Assembly: GCA_036925085.1 (NCBI GenBank)
Contig: JAUPFP010000029.1
Location: forward strand, 186,001-250,000
Direction of reading: 5' to 3'
DNA from: Brachycybe producta
Lineage: Eukaryota > Arthropoda > Diplopoda > Playtdesmida > Andrognathidae
Length of the DNA stretch: 64,000 nucleotides
The notes beneath the pieces are model-generated. The model did not search any database. It was not told the origin of the DNA and saw nothing but the letters and a program-made list of their open reading frames with translations. Each line of letters opens with the position of its first letter. The stretch's first letter is position 1. The position numbers and the translations under genes are program-made. Below, piece by piece: positions 45,301 through 57,500 of the stretch.

Positions 45301-48300
45301 TAATTGTTGTACACAGTATTATATATAATATTACCGAGACCTTCAAGTCTTTAAACTGTAGGACTTTATAAATACAAATAAACAAGGTCTCTCTAAACTT
45401 TTAAAATAAAATTTATATTTGTGATTGTTGTTATTATAAAACCATTATTATTTTATGATGATGAGGGACCAAGAGAGAGTGAGAGAGAGAGAATGCCAAT
45501 GTAAATAGATCTATCTACACTTTATAACTTTATAAGTCATTGTCAAGTCAAGTTGTCCAGAGTTATAAAAAAAAAATAGTTGGTACATTTTTCTTCTGTT
45601 ATTATTCACAGGTATACAAATTACCACCCGGTCGTGTGTTTGTATATTATTTATGGGGGGGGGTTGAGATGGAAAAAAATCTGTTTTATCTTGACGACCC
45701 TTCTTTTGTCATTTTGCAACCATCACCTTGAAAATACTTGTAATTCAATTTTTCGTTCGTCGTATAGACAATAAATATACAGTGTATTATGGCAAGTGAT
45801 GAGAATTTTATGCCTAAAAGACCTATGGGTCTTTTTGCCTATATTGTGTACGTCTGAGAAAAAAAAAAGAGATTTATGAATTTATGGAGTATATAAGGCT
45901 ATCTAGATCTATCTCTCAATAACTCTTGTGTTTAGTTCATATATAATATATACGATGGATATTTATGGAGCATATAGGTCTTATAAGGAAGACAATAGTT
46001 TTATTTCTTTATATATACGAGAGGCTTTTTTTATAATATTATATAAAAAGATATGGATGACTACTGGTAGGTATATAAAGGCCTACCTTTGTGTATAGTT
46101 GAGTTATATTGTTATGGATACATTTTCAATCAGAATTACTTTTATATAAGGTCTATTGTATATACTTGAAAATCTCGAGAGTAAATTTATAAAACAAGTT
46201 TTATATAAAATAAAAGGGAGAAAAAATGCGTTTAAATGTCAAGGAGGGCGATGGCTAATATTTTAATTATTAATTTATTACCGACTATTGTAAACTTATA
46301 TTAAACTTAATTTATTATTAATAAACATATTTAAGTTCAGCGCATAAGTGTTTCTTAATTCGTGGCCCGCGTGCCGATACAAGTATAGTTTATATAGCCA
46401 TAGCAAAGTTTCTTTTGAAAGTTAGGAACTTAAACTAGTGACAAACATTCTTAGCCATTATGCATAATGGCTAATTGGCTAGACTCTCCCTATAAATTTG
46501 TTAACATTGATAATTAGACTAATTTGGTTGCATGCCCTCCCCCCCTCCCTCCATCATTTTCATTGATCTCTCATTTATATATAGGGTATACTATAAGTTG
46601 AGGTTTTCAATTGTGGTCTTGGCTCATTGACGTTTGAAGAGGAGGTTCGTTTCTTCATGGGAATTTGGTGAAAAGTGTGGTCTTCATAATTTTATCCATC
46701 TCTTCAAGATGGTTGTGGTTTCATTTTAGTGTTGGTTTTACCCCTTCTTTCTAACTATACTTTGGAACATGATGAACATCATATTACTTACGACGTTATT
46801 CATTTATTTTCTGGTACTAATTGTATGGGTTTCACTCCCACTCATAACTCTATCTCTAGATCAGTCTGTGTCACACCATGTTGCGTGTGACTTTTTCTTC
46901 TTCTGTAGCTTGGAAACGGTTTGTTTCTTTGATGCCGTGCTGGATCAGGGGCCCCCTTATATATACAAAAATAATATCTGGCAAATACCATAGTAGATAT
47001 ATATATATGCGTAATTGATGTTTAATTTCATTTTGTCATCTGCGCAGGTTTTTGGTGCTGCATTGTTAATACTGTGGTCAACGTTGAATACATGCAGGAT
47101 TTTTTTAAACAAAAAAAAACGATGGTCATTTAGGTGATAAACATAATTTTGCATAAAACGGTGATGTGCATATAATATTAAAAAGATATATAATACAGTA
47201 TTCTATACTTTTTTTTCAAAAACCTCTTCTTTTCTGAAGCTTGAATGCTTTTTTATTAGGGATGTGAAATTCGAATCTTCGAATCTTGAAAAATATTCGA
47301 GATTCGAAAACTCGAATCTTCGCGCTTTTTTCGTTTTTCGAATCCTAACCTAAAAAAACTTAAATTTTGGTAAAATTAGTTTTAACTCCATTGACGTCCA
47401 ACAGAAGCGTTCACTAAAAACGGCGATTGTTGCAACCCGGATTACCAATGGAACACCTTGTGGCGACCCTGAGTGCCGCATTGTTTTTTATTATTAATAA
47501 TTTAATTTATTTGTATTTTCTTAATGAATAATAGAGGATTTTTTTATGAAGGATTCGAGAACCTTTTAGGATTCGCATTCGAGAAAATTTAGGTTTCGTC
47601 CCACCTCTATATTTTTTATTAAACATTGATTAATTATAACTTGATGATTATTGATTAAAATTCATCCCTCATGACAATTTCAAAGGGTAAAACGTTTAAT
47701 GAGTAAGTCCAAACATTTTATGTAAATAAAAATTCGGAAATGTACAATTTTTGTTTATAGAAATTGTACGTTTTATGCCTAAATATGAAATAAATCCAAA
47801 CTGCAAAATATACAAGAAAATTGTTTTTTACGAAAATAATGTGCTTTATATAGCAAAACCATAATTAAATATCTGAAGCAGTTTATAAGCAACAATCATC
47901 AAAAAGAAGAGGAGAAAATGCAAGAATCACTTTCGTTATAGTCTTGAATCTTTCACTGGCCAAAATGCTTGTACGCATTTTTATTTTGGGTTATACACAG
48001 TATATTATTGCACACTATGACACTCATATATGGTATCACAAGTGTGTCCAAAAGGGGTTATGACAGTGGTTATGCATTGCGTGCATTTTATGCAAACTTT
48101 TGGCTTTATTAATAAACAGGATGACCTAAATCATGAAGAAAATTCATGATTTCGAATCAAAACATCATAAATGAAAGTTTTTTTAAAAAATATGTATAGC
48201 CTACATATAGTCGAAAAATTTCAAACTTGTTTCATGTTGGATTTATTTTTGGCAAAAAATGAATTCACAAATGAGTATTTATTTACATTCATTTCTATAG

Positions 48301-50524
48301 GATTTGCACTGAATTACACCCACCCCAGATGATGGCAGTTTATGGAAAAACATAAAACAAATTCAAACTGCTTTCTAAAAAGTGGGAAATGCCATGGACC
48401 CCATGTTGTATACACACAAATTGGCAACTGTTTTGCATATATTGCACTGGTTCGTTAGTTTATTATAAAAGCATACCTTATAAATTTACAATCAATATAA
48501 TAGTAAATTACTAATAAAAAGCAGCGTCATATAATAATTGTCCGATTCATCTGCATGGTCTTATCACTGTTATCGGTCTGATTTATCTCAGTATCAGTCA
48601 GTTATACATCTATAGTTTTATCTCGATTTATATACAACAATTATATATATAAAAATGGTTGTTTGTTGCCTGAACATATATTTCAAAGATTTCGGTAACC
48701 TTAAAACCAATGAAAGGTAGCTTCACATCTTTATGCAAGTTAACCACATGTTAACATATATTGATGTGAAAGTTAAATGTAATTAAATATGACTTTTATG
48801 AGTACATCGTTGTATTTGAAGTGTGAATTACGTCACTTGAATTTTTCACAATAGTATAGATCTATACCTATATAATTATATACACTTTTAATAAGAACAA
48901 AGAGTTTTTCCCCTTTATAAACCTATTTATATACGAGTATTAAATGATAACACATTATGTAATTGACACATTATAGGCCTATTTACTAATATCCTTGAAC
49001 ATAAAAAGATTCCGACTCTTGTTTACAATCAAAATTGAGTTTTTTTTTGTCACTTTTTTGACCAATTTGATAACAAAACCAAAATGTAAGTTGGATTTTT
49101 TTAGTAATATTTGGTATCCATGGTAATTTTTACTGAATTTATTTATGGAGCAAAAAAAAGTAAATGATATAGAGAGGTAGAAAATGGGGGGGGGGGGGGG
49201 AAAGGTTGAGTGAATTAATCAAGTAATAGGACAAAAGTAATTGGTTGTCAGGTCCTTTGTTTTTTTCCTTGTTTCAAATGCCATTTTAACAAAAGAGCTT
49301 CATGTTACCATTGCTTTAGGGGGTGAGGGTGGGGGGAGGAGGATGTTGAGTATTGTTACATTGCAAATGGTGGTAATGGGTGTCGGAAAAAGGGGGAGGT
49401 TAGGGTGACCGAAGAGAAAGAGAGGAACATGGGTGCTGAACTACGCAAACAACAGTGGTCGTCCTGCACGATGATAACGCTGCAACACAGAAAAAAAGAG
49501 TCGGCGGCATTCTTTCATCTCATTTCACCTGAAAATTGACAATGTCTTATCTTAATATAGTATAATGAAATACATAGAATGGATTTATATCAAGTTTTTC
49601 ATATTAAAATTGTTGAAATTCAGAGCTTATATTTTAAAACAATTTTCTCATTTATTTTATTTGTTAAAAAAATTCAGAGTATACACACAATTGTAAGAAG
49701 GATTCGTAATTACAAAATTTAAAAAAACCCTTAGGATGTTATTCACACATTTTACACTTTTATTTCATAGTGCGTATATGTAGAAGATAATTTAGATATT
49801 CTGAAAATGCAGCTATTTGGCCTACGGCTAGCCTCATTGTACATCCTATTGATGCGTCAACACTCTGCGCTGAACATACCTATATTGCCTTGGAGGGAGA
49901 GGCTAAAGTTGTACATCAAATAGCTGATTTTTCTAATAGCTACATTCTCTACGACATATATACGTTTTTATATTATATTCACAAGGAAGAAATTTCACGT
50001 ACATTTTTTCTCTCTCTCTCTCTACAATTAAATTAATTGTTTTATTGTTTCAAGGTTTCAGCAGCAAAGTTAAATGAACATTTGCCAACCATATTTTAAG
50101 TTATTTTGTTGTACAACTTTTCAACTATTTCTTTTATTTTATAATCAAAAGTGGTCAAAGTATAATGATGACCACTGGTCAAATGTTTCCGACTACATAT
50201 GAATCGGTCTCTTTTTTGTTTGTGTCTTCCATTGTTAGCGAAATATATCATAGCCTCATAGGCGGTGCTGGGTCGATAGATTAGGTGAAAGCAGTCCTTT
50301 TTAACCCCCCCTTCCATCCTTTTAGAACGCCTAAACCCCAGTCCCTTAGGCCACTAATTTCCCCTCATTTCCTTTTTTCTTTCTCCCTCTTTTCGTGTTG
50401 TTGGGTGCCCGGCGCCCCGCACCTTGCCAACGCCTACAGTTTCTAGTATTTCTTGCTGAACACCAACAAACGCCCACCAATTTGTCGCCGCCGCCTGTTT
50501 TTCAAAACTCCATTCTTTAATTCA

Positions 50525-50700
50525 TGTTTCTCATTGGTTGAAATCTTACGCATTTATGACGTCATTTAGAAAGAAACTTAGGGTGGGAGCAAAGGGGCAA
50601 CCTCGGGGTTTTGACGTGTTCGAATAATACGAGATTTATGATTGGTTCATTAACGAGGGCGGAGTTTAATTTTATCCAATGGTTACTTCTGTTACATTTG
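50525..50700 (+). promoter_or_regulatory. Promoter-like cluster upstream of caudal
   Basis: Inverted CCAAT boxes (CATTGG at 50532; ATTGG at 50641), a direct CCAAT at 50676-50680, a GC box (GAGGGCGGAG, about 50655) and TTTATGACGTCA near 50553, which joins a Cdx-type TTTATGA to a CRE palindrome. The cluster is 450-600 bp before the start codon. A role in caudal transcription, possibly with autoregulation, is inferred from motifs only. Confidence 0.4.
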
Positions 50701-51151
50701 TTTTTCGAAATTGCGTCTCCTTCATATGTAGGCCTGTATGTGTGTACATGATGTATTTGTATATTCGATATTGTTGCTCCTTTTTGCTCAAAAAGTTTTC
50801 TTCATCGAATTTTAGTAGTTTTTTCAGGTTGATGGTTCGCATTTTGTGCTCATGCTGAAGTCGATTCGGTTGTAAACCAGCTTATTTTACAACCCTTTAT
50901 TAGACGGACTTGTATGTTTACTATACAAAGGGGGTTTATTTAAAAGGTGTCAATTGCCGCGATTTTAATCCTCTTTTAAGTTTTGTTGATCGTATAGTCA
51001 AATTTGATATATTTAGTTTTTATATAGAAATATTATTACTAATAATATAATAGGTGTGTATATGTGTGTAGTCTTAATTATATGCATGACAATATGTGCA
51101 TATTTTCCGTACATGTTGTAACCGTGTTGTATTCCTGTTTGGGCCCTTAAC

Positions 51152-54100
51152 ATGGTGTTGTGTTTCGATCCGTTCGTCCATTCCGATAACATGTACCCAT
51201 CTTCGTCGAATCGCCACACCGCTGCCGCGTCTCAAAATTTCGCGCTTGGACCTTACGGGTTTTCATCCCAACAGGCTGCATCTCAATATGCTACCGGTGT
51301 ATCGGACTCAATGGGATGTCCAGTTGCCCAATATCAAATGTCGGCCGCCGGACTAAGTGGTATGAGCCCAGAGAGCCTCCAACAGAGCCCTACTTCTTGG
51401 CACGCACCCGCAGCCATGCACTACATGTCCTCATGTTCGAGAACGCCACACCACGTCCCTTTCGACGAATGGCCCTCTTCAGTTCAGAGTCAAACGACGT
51501 CTCCCAATTCTTGTGCCCATGTTCCGTCTGCCGTTGGTATGCCTTCTTCGTCTTCTTCACCAATAGCTCCCAGTTGTCATTTTGCTGGACATTCGTACAA
51601 ACTGACAAATGGACCATCTTCGAATGGTGGTGGCGGCTCACCCGTGACAACTGTCGTTTCAGCGGCTCCCACCACAGCCACTCTTTCGGATTATTCGGGC
51701 CAAGTGCAAGTGCAAGACTTAACGTGTGGAGGTGGTGGTAGTACTGGTGGAGGAGGAGGAGGAGGAGGAGCAGGTGGTGGTGGTAATGGTAGCGGCGGCA
51801 CCGCTGGGCACCATTCTCCGGACTCTGGTCTAACGGTGTCCAGCGATGGTGTCAGTAGTTCAGGATCACCTCAGTTGGTTATTGTCCCTCCTACGAATCA
51901 TCACCACCATGTGGTTCATCATGGAAGACATGTTTCCGCGCCTCATCACCATCATCATCCATTTCATTCTCAAACTCAAGTCATGAATAGGCCAACTCCA
52001 GTAAGGAGTCCTTTTGAATGGATGAAAACGAAACCAAACTACCAAAATAGTCATCCAAATCCAGGTATATACCGTAATATATATTTTTATTATTCGTATT
52101 ATATTTATTGTATATTTTCTTTATATATACACAGGGAAAGCAACTTAAGAATATCCCAGTGTGCCCCTTGTTAGTTTGGAAGTGGTTATATTGAGGTCTA
52201 TGTGGCCCTTGTTGAAAACAGGCAGAGTAAAGGAATTGATTGTGAGTGATTTCATGCAGAATGTATTTCGAACAAAGACCAAAAGACAATGGAAAAAGTT
52301 CATTTTTAAAGTTATCGCAATGAAATAAAATCACTTTTATATTTGATTCATTTGCTCTTCTAGTTTCTAACAAACTATATATATAATTTCCTCTAAAGGG
52401 ATTTCTCTCTCTATATATATACTGATGTGAAGAGGAAAAAATATACAAAAAAAAAGTGTATCGAGTTTCACGAAAGATCTGTCAAACGAACAGAGCAAAT
52501 GAATGCGTTATTTATATATAGTCATATACCTCGTTTAACGATAGAGATGCAATCCAGAAAATAGTATCGTTAATTAAATCATCTTTTATATATAGTGAAA
52601 GCAAACATAAAGACGTTTCTGTACAAATCTCTATAGAGTTTGATCAACTATAACGTTATAACGAGGTATCTTTTTCTCGAAGGTAACGTTAAGCGAAGAA
52701 GTCTATGTAAGCCTATAGGGTCATATAGAAATTGAAGGAAGATTCTTTGAATGGAATTGTTCCGTCTAAATAATATGACATCTCTATATGTCATTCATAA
52801 TTCAAGTCTATATTCCGACAATAACTGTCATCCATTTTTTTTTAGGGTTGGGGGGGGGGGGGGTTGTCTTTTGCATAAAATTGACTTTTAAAAACAGGGA
52901 ACAAATTTCTTATTGTTTCTATGTTTCAAGATTCCCACTTTTTAAATAAATTTTAATCTGCAAATGGCATAAACACAAAACTGAATTAGCGCCAACAAAT
53001 ATGGCGGCGATTATTTATAGTTTGGCGTTTGTTCCATTTTTCGCTTATTCAGTCAGTTTTCTATAGAATGAGGAGTTAAGTACAGTATATATAGCCTATG
53101 TTTGAAAATATCTTGATTATTTTAGCCTCAATGTAAAGCTTTTCGCCTTATTGGCGCTCGTTTGACGCGGTGGCGCTTTTGCGTCACACCTTTATGTAAC
53201 TCATGTAACTCTGCAGCTTGGAGTGGAGCATTTAGTTTGGCGTTCTATATGTCTTGGTGCTAAATAAGCGCCGCTCATTGTTTGGGTGTACATTTATTGC
53301 GAATGTTTCATTTTCTAACTTTCCACTCAATTTTTTATTTTGCAATCTTTATAAAATAGACAAAATTGCTAATGTTTCATGCATGCAGCTGTGGGTTATT
53401 AAAACTGCCATGCTAATATTATAGCCTCTTCTGCATGTACAATAATATTTGCAGCCAAATATATGTAATGAGTCTAATGAGTAAGGAAACAATTGTTTTA
53501 ATTTCATGGGCAGCTAATATCTCTTGTGAATTGTCGTTTATTCCTTGTGTTAATGCGTCTAGTCAGAACTTCAGAAGCCGCATGAAATTCAAAAGAGTTC
53601 TCACAAGAAAAAGGTGAAGTGGGGGGGGGGGAGAGTAAAAGAAAGACCGTCTGTGTCCTCCTCCTCCTCCTCGGTGGCCCTTTAGTAATATGCATGGGTC
53701 ACACACATTCATTCAACGTCCCCGAGAACTTATGTTTTTTTTTGCCCCGAGGAAGAGGAGGAGGAGGAGAAGAAGAAGAAGGCGGGAGGAGGACCTTAAA
53801 AAAGAGATTCAATTGACCGTGTCTTAAAAGCTTTATATATCCTTTTACACCTTTAAGGTATACAATATAATATCATCTTAGATTATTCTCAGTGTCATTG
53901 TCCTTTTGCCTTTAATCCCTCATCATCTTCCATCAGCAAAGGTCTATGATTTGCATTCATTTGGCAAATTCCAGTATTTTTAGTTTTCCACGATATATAC
54001 GTAGAATTTTATACCAAAACGAATAGAACTTTTTTAAATGTTTTATTTCGAACTTTTGATTTGTTTTTTTTTTTTTGCAGTTTCAGAAGAGAAACACTAA

Positions 54101-54555
54101 AGAGAAATTCAATTTATGTTACAAACTAGAATAGTAACTGAATCACTTAATAAAGTTAATATATAGTAGGCCTACATTCATGTTGATTATCTTTCAAAAT
54201 AAACTTTTCAATAAGGCAAAAATTGAAAAAAATATTACTGGGTCATTTTCTTGCTTATTTTAAAAATTATATCAACATGCATGAAAATACCCTGAAATGA
54301 TTGAGCTACCCTTCTAGTTTCTATATACCTGCATGAAAGATAGAATAACCATGCAGATGTCGAATGGCGTTTGCACTTCATAACCACCACCTTAACGTAA
54401 ATTCTACAGTATTCTGGCAGAGAATATGGATATTTTTGGTTGCAAAAAAACCTCCTGAAACATTTTGCTTCATGCAATTGAAACATGTTATAGGCCTACA
54501 AAGATGTTGTTTGTGGAATTAGTTTTCTTATTGAACTTTCCCCGATCACCATCAT

Positions 54556-54590
<35 letters not shown>

Positions 54591-57500
54591 GTATTTTCAA
54601 CGTGGTATACGTTTGTCACATATTGATTATATAAACAGTACTGTGTATTACAACATTGATTGGTAAAGAACCATAACCATAAAACCTATCAGAAATCCTA
54701 TGAGAATTAACTAATTTCATAAAATTTTTATTTACAATTTGTTCACATCTACAACAGGCATGAAATCTGAAAGCTCAGATATTTTTGTGGTTAGAAACAA
54801 ACAACATTCGATTGTTGCAGATCTGTCAATATGTTATTATTGCTGATCAAACATTATTTCATTTGTATTCGTATTTTATTGGTGTTCATTAGGGCTTAGA
54901 CATTTTTAGGGCCATGGGTCACAGGAGGTCAACAACGGCATATTAATTTTTTTTAGAATGTTTGCCTAAAGGAGTCGAGTGCAAAACTAGGAACACAGGG
55001 ATGGAATTGAATTTACATAGGTGCAAGTGCAATTTAGCCCTAACATTTTGTAAATCGACTAAGTCACTATAATAGTGAGAATTTCTGTACCCGTTGCTCA
55101 AAGTTTTATCTGTAGAAGTGAACCTATTTAAAAAGCGGAAGGGTCAGTTCTCACAAGAGAATTTTCGAATAAGGAGGAGAAAGAGGAGGTGGGTGGGAAG
55201 TCCAGAAAGAGTTTGTCGGTTCTTTCACTTCGTTAATGGTCAAGCGATTGTCTTCCATGTCCCTAATTGAAGTGTGACGATGAAGAGGACATTAGAGAGA
55301 GAGAGAGAGATCTATTTGGCCATTGGCACCGACACACAAATATATATCCTTTTAATTGACATTATCTTTGTGTATAAAACATTGAAACCAAAAAGACTGT
55401 ACGCGACACTGACCAGTGGCGACTTTGATGTTTTGTAATTTTTTGAGGCTATAGATGACATTAGTCTAAATAATTTTTATTTAATTTAAATTCTTGTATT
55501 TGTTTAATTTAGAGTCTTAAGAGACATTTTCACACATGGACCACTTTTGGTGGTCGATTTTGATTGCAAAATGAAGTTGCAAGTGGTTGGGCTTTGGTTG
55601 GCACTGGTTGCAATCTATTTTTATGGAAATATTCAAAATGGTCAGTTTTGACGACAACCCTACTTCAAAATGTTGCAGTCAAAATCGACCACCAAAAGTG
55701 GTCTCTGTGTTCCAAACCATATGACTAAATTAATAAATAGTGGACAAGATAATACACAAAATAAAAAAATGAATATTTTATGTTAAAAGTGAAAAAGAAA
55801 TTCAGAAAAAAGGTAATTATAAGTGAAATACGTGTAACGGTTGTATGTCTAAAAAGGACACCTCCTGTGCAATAAAAGGGGGAGGGTTGAAATCAATTGA
55901 TCACCACAATGGAAAGGGTCCCGGTCAAAGTGTAGCGCCACACACTATTGGGGTTCGCTTTTTTTCTTCTTCATCTTCTTCTTCAACACGTATTCTTTTG
56001 GGGATTAAAGGGGCTCCACCTTCTGTTGTTCAAAAACAACAAAAACATGGCCTCTTTTGCTTTCTATCTGTAGAAACTTATATCCTTAAGCCCTTGTTAC
56101 GATTGTATACGACTAAATGCGGTGCAAACGGCAATACAGACCAGTGACGTCAAAATGACGTCACATCCATTGTCGTGTATTTCAATGCATTACTTGCTGT
56201 GACTTGATGTGACGTCATTTTGACGTCACTAGTCTGTATTGCCGTTTACACCGCATTTAGTCGTATACAATCGTAACCTCTACCCTCTTTTTTGTGCCCT
56301 CCATTAATGGGCTTTCATGTCATTAAAACTTATTTTTTTATTATTTGTATTTTTGTTAGAAACTAGAAGAGTAAAATAATCTAAACTTTTAATATGGTTT
56401 CTGAACAGCTAATTTACGAACTTTTCTTATTCTGTCTTTCAGAAACAAAATGAAGAGAAACTATAGAAAGTGTCTTAGATACTAGAAGGGTGGCTCAGTC
56501 ACTTCAGGATATTTATTTTCATGTTGATATCTTCCAAAAAGAAACTTTTTATAGACAAATATTAAAAAAAAAAATATTGTCTGTTTAAAAGTTGAGTCAT
56601 TTTCAAACTGACATATAAAGCTTATTTTGAGAGATATCCACATGAAAAATATATTGGATATTCTATCTAATTTCTATCTAATTTCTAGTTTCTAAAATAC
56701 TTTAAAGTTTTTCCTCATTTTGTACCTGAAAGACAGAATAATCAAAAATTTGATGGGCTTTCTTTCTTACACTTTAAAAAATTCTAAATACAATTTCATA
56801 AGGACACCTTCTTTCTAACATAACAGTTTGAAGATGAATATTGTTTTTTCCCCCAAAAAAATGTGAAAAGTTGTATTTCAAACTGCTGTTTGTAGACTTA
56901 TATAATGTATAAAAACGTTCATTTTTCATCGTGAAGTTAGTTTTTTTTTTTCTCCTTCTGAAAATGTAGAGGTTTATTGCTGTTTTTCATTTTGAAACAA
57001 AAACAACAACAAAAAAAGAAAATTCTAAAATCTTTATTTTCTAACTTTGGTTCTGTTTGTTTCTTCCATGTGTTATTCAGGAAATGGAAGATCCAAAGGT
57101 TTAGATGCTTTAATACCAGGGGATATCGGTAGGTTCCTTCCTATATCCACCATCCATTAATTACACACCCTGCACTAGTGGTGGCAACACACAAGTTGAT
57201 AATGTGTATTTTCTCTAAAACCAATTGTTATTTTACAGAATATTATTATCATTAGCATGACAATAGGATTTTATAACGTTAGCTAAAACCATATTTGAAT
57301 ATATTGGTCTTTTTTGTAGAGTGTTTTTGCTACCATTGGATTTTTTTTTACTTGATTCAGGTGTTCAAAAATAAAAAAGACTGACTTTGGGGCAGAGGTG
57401 GGGTGGGATGTGGTGAAATAAAAGGCAATGTGTTGACCTCCTCGTCTTGTCCCTACTTTTCCCCTTTTTTTTGCAGGTGAGCTCATAAAATACAAGCAAA

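Larger units (their letters stand above)
28919..51151. other. Long gene-poor region upstream of caudal
   Basis: About 22 kb in which I find no exon I can support on either strand. It holds microsatellites, homopolymer G runs, MITEs, hairpins and a few promoter-like clusters, listed separately. Developmental homeobox genes often have such regulatory flanks; that this one regulates caudal is inference. Confidence 0.6.

Noticed and set aside
47260-47625. Repeat with ATTCGAATCTTCGAATC-type wording
   Set aside because: Looks like an old inverted-repeat element, but the ends and arms were too imperfect to define.
51316-51741. 141-residue frame inside caudal exon 1
   Set aside because: Shadow of the caudal frame, which has the start context, hexapeptide and correct splice to the homeodomain.
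55845-56147. 100-residue frame in caudal intron 1
   Set aside because: Its middle is a (TCT)n Ser run and its end enters the family G element; no splice sites join it to caudal.
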